From: Pseudomonadota bacterium
Lineage (GTDB): Bacteria; Pseudomonadota; Gammaproteobacteria; Burkholderiales; UBA11063
DNA length: 34,955 bases
Direction of reading: 5' to 3'
NCBI GenBank assembly: GCA_030917485.1
Contig: JAUPUP010000054.1
Coordinates: 1 to 34,955, forward strand
Positions within the stretch are counted from its first letter, which is position 1. Each line of letters begins with the position of its first letter. The notes under the pieces are model-generated. The model searched no databases and was not told where the DNA came from. It saw nothing but the letters and a program-made list of their open reading frames with translations. Both the position numbers and the translations under genes were made by a program. Positions 30,101-34,955 of the stretch are shown one piece after another.

Positions 30101-33100
30101 ATAGTATTCCCTTAGATAGAGTGATTGCTCCAATAGTATTGACTAGCATTTTAGGTGAAGAGACTGATTGGGCTCCACCACTTGGGGGGCAGAATGGTAC
30201 AAATTTATTTTTTACTGCTCAAACTCCTCAGGTATGGATAGATAATAAAGCTTACGAAACAGTAGATGGGTTTGTAGCAGAGTGGGACTATGTTGAACAA
30301 TTATTTTCTGCGGACCAGATAGAACAAATGCATAGTCATTATTGCTATATACTAGAATGGTTGGCAATTACTGATTGGGATAAAGAAAAATTACCACACT
30401 TGGAAGTGCCGGCTGCGGATTATGCATTGATACAGCAAGCTAATATTGCATCTATGGATGTAGTTGAGCACACACTGTTTGGTTATTATGAACATTTTAT
30501 CATGAATAATGACTACCTTGATCATATTGCGGTTGTGGATAATTCAAATGAAGTTGCACAATGTTTTACCTATAGAAATTTAATAGACGATAGCACATTT
30601 TGTGCTGGTTATATTTTTCGGCAAAATAATAACAAGGATCTTTTTAGTAGTGCTAACAACTTAATTGGTATATTAGTAGAAAAAGGTTATATTCAAGTTG
30701 TTACATGTTTAGGTATCATGAAGGCTGGGTATGGTTATTTACCCCTTAGTGTTGAGTGGCCGACTGAACGAGTGAAGGAGGTATTAGACCAGGCTGGAGT
30801 GAGCGTTTTATTACTTTCCAAGACACAAATGTTGGGACGTGCTACGACCATATTGTCAGATACTTATCAAATAATCTTGATAGAAGATATTTTTTTTGAA
30901 AATACTGGTAGTAAATTAGACTCCACTATTAAGAGTGTACAAAATTTGTATCAGGTTACACCAGTTAAACCTACTGATATAGCATATGTAATTTTTACCT
31001 CCGGATCCACTGGAAAACCTAAGGGAGTAACTATAACTCATCAAGGTGCATTAAATACAATATGTGCAGTTAATAAAAAATATAGTATAACTAACACTGA
31101 TAAAATTTTAGCGTTATCTGACTTAAGCTTTGATTTGTCAGTGTATGATATATTTGGCATGTTATCTTGTGGTGGAACCATTGTTTTCCCAAATCAGTCT
31201 TCTATTAAAGAGCCTAGCTATTGGATTAAATTGATACGTGCATATGAAATAACTATTTGGAATAGCGTGCCACAGTTGGCAGATTTACTGATAAAAGAAA
31301 TGCAGTGCGGACATGAGTATATTGAGTCATTACGGTTGTTTTTATTAAGTGGAGATTGGATTCCTGTATATTTAGTACTTGAAATTAAACGGCAGTTGCC
31401 TCAAACACAAACAGTGAGTTTAGGTGGTGCAACTGAGGGAAGTATTTGGTCGATTTGGTATGAAATAAATGAGATTGATCATCGACAAAATTCAATTCCA
31501 TATGGTATAGCAATGCCTAACCAAAAAATGTATGTATTAAACCAGTATAATCAGCATTGCCCAGTAGGAGTTAATGGTGAAATACATATTGGAGGGGCTG
31601 GACTCGCACTAAACTATTGGCATGATGAATATAAGACCAATAAGAGCTATTTTAAGCATCCTATACTGGGTAGATTATATAAAACTGGGGACTTGGGACG
31701 ATGGAATCGCAAGGGTTATATAGAGTTTCTTGGTAGGTTGGATAAACAAGTTAAAATTAATGGTTATAGAATAGAACTAGGCGAAATAGAAACTAAATTA
31801 ATTAGCTTACCTGGTATTAGTGAGGCAATTGTAACTGTACAAAAGGTTAAAGAACGCAATTATTTGGTTAGTTATTTAATAGCAAATTATACTATGGTCA
31901 ACAGGATAAAAAAAGCAACAGATAAAAATACGGTTGAACATAATTTTAGATGTGGGTTTCATGCAGTATACCCTAACTCTGAATTAATCAATGGTTACAA
32001 ATTGTTGATTAATTTAGATGAAGATAAGTATACTCAAAGGAAAAGTTATCGTAAATTTAGGCAAAATGAAATAGATTTGAATATATTGAAGAATGTTATT
32101 AATCAAACGCAGCTAAGATTAAATGAAGTATTCATATACTTGAGTAGTAATCTATCTAATTTATCTAGACTGGATACTAATGTTATATCTGTTGAGGATT
32201 TGTCTAAAATACTATCCTGTTTGGCATGTATGCGTTTGCCTGCAAAAGAAGTGCCTAAATATCTTTATCCATCTGCGGGTAACTCATATGCGGTTAGATG
32301 TTACTTAAGTATAGCTAATGAATTAAGTCAAAGTAGCAATGCACTTAATGTGTATGAGATTATTAATAAAGGTTATTATTACTTTAATCCATTGGAGCAT
32401 GCTTTATTGAAGGTTGAGAGGTTTGATTTGATTGAATATAATCAGACAAATAATACAATTGATTTAATAGTTAACCGGTTATCAATTATTCAACTGTATG
32501 GAGACAATGCTTTGAGATTTGCTGCTTTAGAAGTTGGGCATATGCTTGACCTAATCGTTAGGCAGTTGCTTAGTTTGAGAGTAAGTTATACGATAGTTTA
32601 TTATTCAAATAAACAGATCACCGATGAAGATGATCTTATTGTGCAAATTATATTAGGCAATAGCAACACTATTGATAAACTATCAAATGATGCCAGTCTA
32701 TTAAGTTATGACTCAGAATTAATGGTTGAAACTTTTAATAAAGTTAATCCGACGCGATTCGATGCGTTATCTATTCAAAAAGACGGTAAATTGGTAAACA
32801 ATGTATGTGATTATATTGATATAAACGAATTGAGTATTTTTGATCAGGCTAGCCCGTATTGTGGAAGGGTGCTTGAGAGTGGTAAACTTTTTATTGGGTT
32901 GTATGGTGAAAACACAGTAAATAACTGGATTGTGGCTGGAATGTTTTTTCAGGAATTAACAGAGAAGTTATATGAATACGATTATGGAAGTTGTATGCTG
33001 GGGGATTTGGCAGGCATTAACTTCTTGTATTGTATGGTAGTAGGCTGCATTAGCAAAACCGATAAACAAAGCACCGAATCTAATTTGGAGTATATACCTT

Positions 33101-33549
33101 TAAAAAATTATATAAATAATCATTTGCGACAACTTCTTCCTGAATATATGTTGCCCTACGACTATATGGTAATAACGGAAAAACCACTTACCCTAAATGG
33201 TAAGTTGGCAATTAATCAATTGCCCAAGTTTGAAATATTTGATAAACAAGATTATGTAGAACCTCGAACAGATCTTGAACGTAAACTTAGTATGCTATTT
33301 GCTGATGTATTGGAGTTAAATATAGAAGAAATTGGTTTAAAGACTAACTTCTTTAAATATGGGGGTAATTCATTATTAGCTATGCAATTAGTATCAAAAA
33401 TAAATACAGGAATATCTAGGATAAAAATACAAGATATTTATGCACATAGTACACTTGAAGAATTAGCACAATTTATAGATATGCACCAAGATGAAAATGT
33501 TAAAAAGGTACTAAGTTATGCAGAATTTAGGCTTAATAGGGGACAGTGA
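26035..33549 (+). CDS. Nonribosomal peptide synthetase: [atypical N-terminus]-A1-PCP1-Cy-A2(Ox)-PCP2
   Basis: Two A domains (LIYTSGTTGNPKGVMVEH; VIFTSGSTGKPKGVTITH), two PCP motifs (KLGGNSISA, KYGGNSLLA), a Cy motif (DALLLDAVS) and a SagB/Ox-like insertion (YLYPSAGNSYAVRCYLSI). Confidence 0.97.
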   Translation: MRVLNFLITTKYNILLHAIVDYLIDRGHFVTVIDSEWLTKNITLNFKLMHLEDIVLCEFDYVIDTEHLTQQNYIPTIDFSFEKIGKHIVIEVLMFKQNRIYTLSTRNIVQDVLSKENIDDLCFEFKECFIDAIINLMRNEYILERHLKNTNNKLNTSFKELLILIEEFDELQKYYQSCNQNTENIFKIISTPDLATCGNYSSFVSASFKFNTEQLVTVQLEFLVIYLQMLLNGRKDGLYSYDFYKNDRLITKIIAAAITDTYKTLNIQINHSRYNLMSSAFYSIYSGNQRKAQVLLVEDENFNMPEFAYGLILHYNLKSKQLSIYYSSSLYFFDQSNLILEYFSQKFNLWIQNKLTLKDILYTDLSLYSRELYCNNNTCKQYSEYKTIDKLFEEQVERTPNNIALVCHGVEITYAELNVRANKLSHYLSSNYAIRGDNLVGLCIGRDQYMVIGILGILKAGGAYVPIDPDYPKQRISYILKDTQLKLIITDLQHRELLRQILVTQNESDLCKRILRKELYSLPHILCIDEPEQQEILDKCSPNNQIQSIKSSSLAYLIYTSGTTGNPKGVMVEHKSIVNMVEAKSFACNIKQLSKDNNMPLSGIFYANFVFDAHVWQMFAIILNGHILHILSGQVRKDILLLRQYVEEQQIYIGDIPPALLDIDTFVPLKVLVIGGDKIKQKILDKYCENKVKVINCYGPTECTVCSSLHHYRGINDLCSNIGKPIQNVQMYVLDHHLLPVPIGVIGELFIGGVGLARGYFNDLELTKERFIPNPFQTDEEKENGKNTTLYRTGDLVRYLPDANIEYISRNDSQVKIRGMRIELGEIENKLVAYPGVKQAVVVVKEDGVEGGGSQQNTHNKILIGYYVADTKLDEESVLKSLGEWLPDHMVPVALVYLKQLPLTTSGKFDIRALPMPRLSKPIGYIAPHTNLETLLVEFFAHALQLETEIIGISDSFFKLGGNSISAIKLIHEINRKLNRQIEIGVLYQCPTVKELSNLFCVASVGDFIYKDYQIKENDLNNLFEPFRLSNVQQAYLIGREASQVLGGVSTHIYFEVMYKQIDKNRLQVAVNLLIKRHIVLKSRFSDELLQAIDQKDVYYKIDIYNCNTQQDVMSIRDLMSHEVIPVTRIPLFNIAISYVVAIEQYIVHFSFDALLLDAVSIRIFLKELCLYYQNPNEQLPDLIINFRDYRKQYERIIQTNLYLQAQAYWLEKLDNYNFEMGLPLLIESALVNQPKFRQISKLIDKPIWNKIKLKAQHYQVSLTTIVLMAYGCVFTYWSNQKNICINLTLFNRLPLHEQINDIMGDFTLLELFNFVDERDISVLEHLKIIHFQLWNDIENCLFDGVELLRLIRQKNSIPLDRVIAPIVLTSILGEETDWAPPLGGQNGTNLFFTAQTPQVWIDNKAYETVDGFVAEWDYVEQLFSADQIEQMHSHYCYILEWLAITDWDKEKLPHLEVPAADYALIQQANIASMDVVEHTLFGYYEHFIMNNDYLDHIAVVDNSNEVAQCFTYRNLIDDSTFCAGYIFRQNNNKDLFSSANNLIGILVEKGYIQVVTCLGIMKAGYGYLPLSVEWPTERVKEVLDQAGVSVLLLSKTQMLGRATTILSDTYQIILIEDIFFENTGSKLDSTIKSVQNLYQVTPVKPTDIAYVIFTSGSTGKPKGVTITHQGALNTICAVNKKYSITNTDKILALSDLSFDLSVYDIFGMLSCGGTIVFPNQSSIKEPSYWIKLIRAYEITIWNSVPQLADLLIKEMQCGHEYIESLRLFLLSGDWIPVYLVLEIKRQLPQTQTVSLGGATEGSIWSIWYEINEIDHRQNSIPYGIAMPNQKMYVLNQYNQHCPVGVNGEIHIGGAGLALNYWHDEYKTNKSYFKHPILGRLYKTGDLGRWNRKGYIEFLGRLDKQVKINGYRIELGEIETKLISLPGISEAIVTVQKVKERNYLVSYLIANYTMVNRIKKATDKNTVEHNFRCGFHAVYPNSELINGYKLLINLDEDKYTQRKSYRKFRQNEIDLNILKNVINQTQLRLNEVFIYLSSNLSNLSRLDTNVISVEDLSKILSCLACMRLPAKEVPKYLYPSAGNSYAVRCYLSIANELSQSSNALNVYEIINKGYYYFNPLEHALLKVERFDLIEYNQTNNTIDLIVNRLSIIQLYGDNALRFAALEVGHMLDLIVRQLLSLRVSYTIVYYSNKQITDEDDLIVQIILGNSNTIDKLSNDASLLSYDSELMVETFNKVNPTRFDALSIQKDGKLVNNVCDYIDINELSIFDQASPYCGRVLESGKLFIGLYGENTVNNWIVAGMFFQELTEKLYEYDYGSCMLGDLAGINFLYCMVVGCISKTDKQSTESNLEYIPLKNYINNHLRQLLPEYMLPYDYMVITEKPLTLNGKLAINQLPKFEIFDKQDYVEPRTDLERKLSMLFADVLELNIEEIGLKTNFFKYGGNSLLAMQLVSKINTGISRIKIQDIYAHSTLEELAQFIDMHQDENVKKVLSYAEFRLNRGQ
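27195..28790 (+). other. NRPS adenylation domain A1
   Basis: LFEEQVERTPNNIALV ... TSGTTGNPKG ... INCYGPTECTVC ... GELFIGGVGLARGY ... YRTGDLVR ... VKIRGMRIELGEIE ... TTSGKFDIRALP. Confidence 0.93.
28828..29040 (+). other. NRPS peptidyl carrier domain PCP1
   Basis: ISDSFFKLGGNSISAIKLIHEI (phosphopantetheine Ser). Confidence 0.93.
29101..30366 (+). other. NRPS heterocyclization (Cy) domain
   Basis: 'RLSNVQQAYLIGRE', 'SFDALLLDAVSIRIFLKEL' (DxxxxDxxS), 'MGDFTLLELFNF', 'APIVLTSILG', 'TAQTPQVWIDNKAYE' and 'WDYVEQLFSADQI': the ordered Cy motifs. Confidence 0.92.
30469..33225 (+). other. NRPS adenylation domain A2, predicted cysteine-specific, interrupted by an oxidase domain
   Basis: SLSFDLSVYDIFG, NSVPQL, LFLLSGDWIP and VSLGGATEGSIW give the code D-L-Y-N-L-S-L-I-W, as in Cys domains (DLYNLSLIWK). 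A10 (LTLNGKLAINQLP) is reached only after the insertion. Confidence 0.88.
31860..33090 (+). other. FMN-dependent oxidase (Ox; SagB/nitroreductase-like) domain inserted in A2 after core motif A8
   Basis: 'LPAKEVPKYLYPSAGNSYAVRCYLSI...GYYYFNPLEHALLKV' and 'ESGKLFIGLYGENTVNNWIVAGMFFQELTEKLYEYDYGSCMLGDLAG' follow the thiazoline-oxidase pattern. The insertion lies between VKINGYRIELGEIE and the A10 motif. Confidence 0.85.
33259..33480 (+). other. NRPS peptidyl carrier domain PCP2
   Basis: LKTNFFKYGGNSLLAMQLVSKI. Confidence 0.93.
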
Positions 33550-34955
33550 CACTCGAACGCTAAATAAAGCAAGGTTTCGCTTTGGTAAAATCCAGACCGG
33601 GATTTACTTGCAAAGCAAATTAGATAAATCTGGCAATACCTATACTGTGCCAGTATTACTAAAGCTCATTGGATATGATACTAAGTTACTAAACCAGTCA
33701 CTAGACAGTTTGTTGACTCGGCATCGTATTTTAAGAATTAAACCTATCTCTGCAGAGGAATTTGAAATAATTCCCAAAGATAAAATTATTCCAGTTATTA
33801 TGAGCTTAAATGAGTCCGAAGTTAGCGATTATTTAGAGAGCGCTGCCAATAAGGTATTTGATATTGATAAAGATATTTTGATAACCCCACAAATCGTAGT
33901 AATTGAAAACTCAAAAGCTGACAGTCTAAATTATGTGATTTTAAATTTAACTCACCATCATTTATTAACCGATGCTTATTCTATAGATATGATTATAGGA
34001 GAAGTGATAAATGGGTATCATCAGTTAAAATTGACTGGTTTTATTCCGGACTTACCAGTTACATTAGATTATATTGACTATATTCCCTATCAAGAATACT
34101 TAGTTGCTAGTGATGAGTATATGCAAGTTTGCAATATATTAGCTAACAGATTAAGTCAGGTGAGTTATCTACATATTCCAACAAAGAAAGCCGACAATGG
34201 TTATGAAAACTTTGGGGAACAGTTTAATTTAACCATTTCTCAAGAAATCATAACTAAACTTAATGAGTTAGCGCTAGATTGTAAAGTTAGCTTATACACG
34301 ATTTTACTTACTCTTTTGTATCATGTATTAAATCAATTTAATCAAAACCATGAGGAACTGTTTACTATTGGAATAACAGTATCTAATCGCAAACCTGAAT
34401 TTAATCATGCATTGGGTCCCTTTATTAGTTTTTTACCTTTAATTTTTGATTATTCTAAGACCGAAAGTATTTTAGAAAATTTTTTAAGAGTACATCAAGA
34501 ATTAACACTTTTAACTGAGCATTCTGATATTAATTTGACTCAAATAACTCAAGTAATGCCTGCATCGGTTAGGAATGTTGCTATTATAGATAGTCAGGAA
34601 AGCAAGGCGTTAATTCAGGTTATGTTTACTATGCATAATTTTGAGCAATCTGGACAAGATGTTACATGGATTAGCCTAAAAAGAAATGTTGAGAAGTTTG
34701 GTATATCAATTATAGCTAAACAGCGTGAAGAAGGTTTAGTCCTAGAAGTATCTTATATGCTTGATAAGTATTCTAAAGAAATTATAGAAAAAATATTTGG
34801 CTGCTATTTAGAGGCTTTAAATGATGTAAATTCCTGCCAATTAGATGAGAGTATATCTAATTTGAGACTTATAACAGACGAAGATTATCAGAAGTTAGTT
34901 ATTAATTGGAACGAAACAGATGAAGATTATGAATTGAATAAAACGATACACGGGT
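33518..34955 (+). CDS. Second NRPS gene, 3'-truncated by the window edge: condensation domain and start of an adenylation domain
   Basis: Continuous frame from ATG 33518 (MQNLGLIGDSDTRTLNKARF...) with no stop to the edge. Contains 'NLTHHHLLTDAYSIDMIIGEV' (HHxxxDxxS) and ends in the C-A linker 'LVINWNETDEDYELNKTIHG'. Absent from the ORF track, presumably because it has no in-window stop. Confidence 0.93.
   Translation, partial: MQNLGLIGDSDTRTLNKARFRFGKIQTGIYLQSKLDKSGNTYTVPVLLKLIGYDTKLLNQSLDSLLTRHRILRIKPISAEEFEIIPKDKIIPVIMSLNESEVSDYLESAANKVFDIDKDILITPQIVVIENSKADSLNYVILNLTHHHLLTDAYSIDMIIGEVINGYHQLKLTGFIPDLPVTLDYIDYIPYQEYLVASDEYMQVCNILANRLSQVSYLHIPTKKADNGYENFGEQFNLTISQEIITKLNELALDCKVSLYTILLTLLYHVLNQFNQNHEELFTIGITVSNRKPEFNHALGPFISFLPLIFDYSKTESILENFLRVHQELTLLTEHSDINLTQITQVMPASVRNVAIIDSQESKALIQVMFTMHNFEQSGQDVTWISLKRNVEKFGISIIAKQREEGLVLEVSYMLDKYSKEIIEKIFGCYLEALNDVNSCQLDESISNLRLITDEDYQKLVINWNETDEDYELNKTIHG

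Overview
This is a 35 kb AT-rich, Gram-negative (probably proteobacterial) window with two parts. Positions 1-22948 are mostly housekeeping: a LuxR-type HTH fragment, a 4HBT thioesterase, an FAD monooxygenase, hemJ-like, ssb, an msrB-msrA fusion, leuS, nrdA with two tandem NrdR-like boxes, an orphan low-complexity protein, an 11-aa-repeat coiled-coil membrane protein, lysA, hemL, nagA, yceI-like, an sppA-like S49 peptidase, a patatin, a CLC channel and murJ. From about 23.0 kb to the right edge there is a co-directional nonribosomal peptide biosynthetic locus behind a strong sigma70-like promoter. It encodes an AurF-like diiron oxygenase, an aromatic amino acid hydroxylase, a TauD/SyrP-like Fe/2OG dioxygenase and a 2504-aa NRPS. 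I read the NRPS as [atypical N-terminus]-A1-PCP-Cy-A2(Ox inserted)-PCP. A2 carries a complete Cys-type specificity code (DLYNLSLIW), so Cy-A(Ox)-PCP should build a thiazole. A second NRPS gene overlaps its 3' end and runs off the window; the ORF track omits it. Between the genes I found a 127-bp palindromic ERIC-like element with a second, truncated and inverted copy about 6.5 kb away, and several strong hairpins. No rRNA, tRNA, CRISPR array or transposase was recognised.
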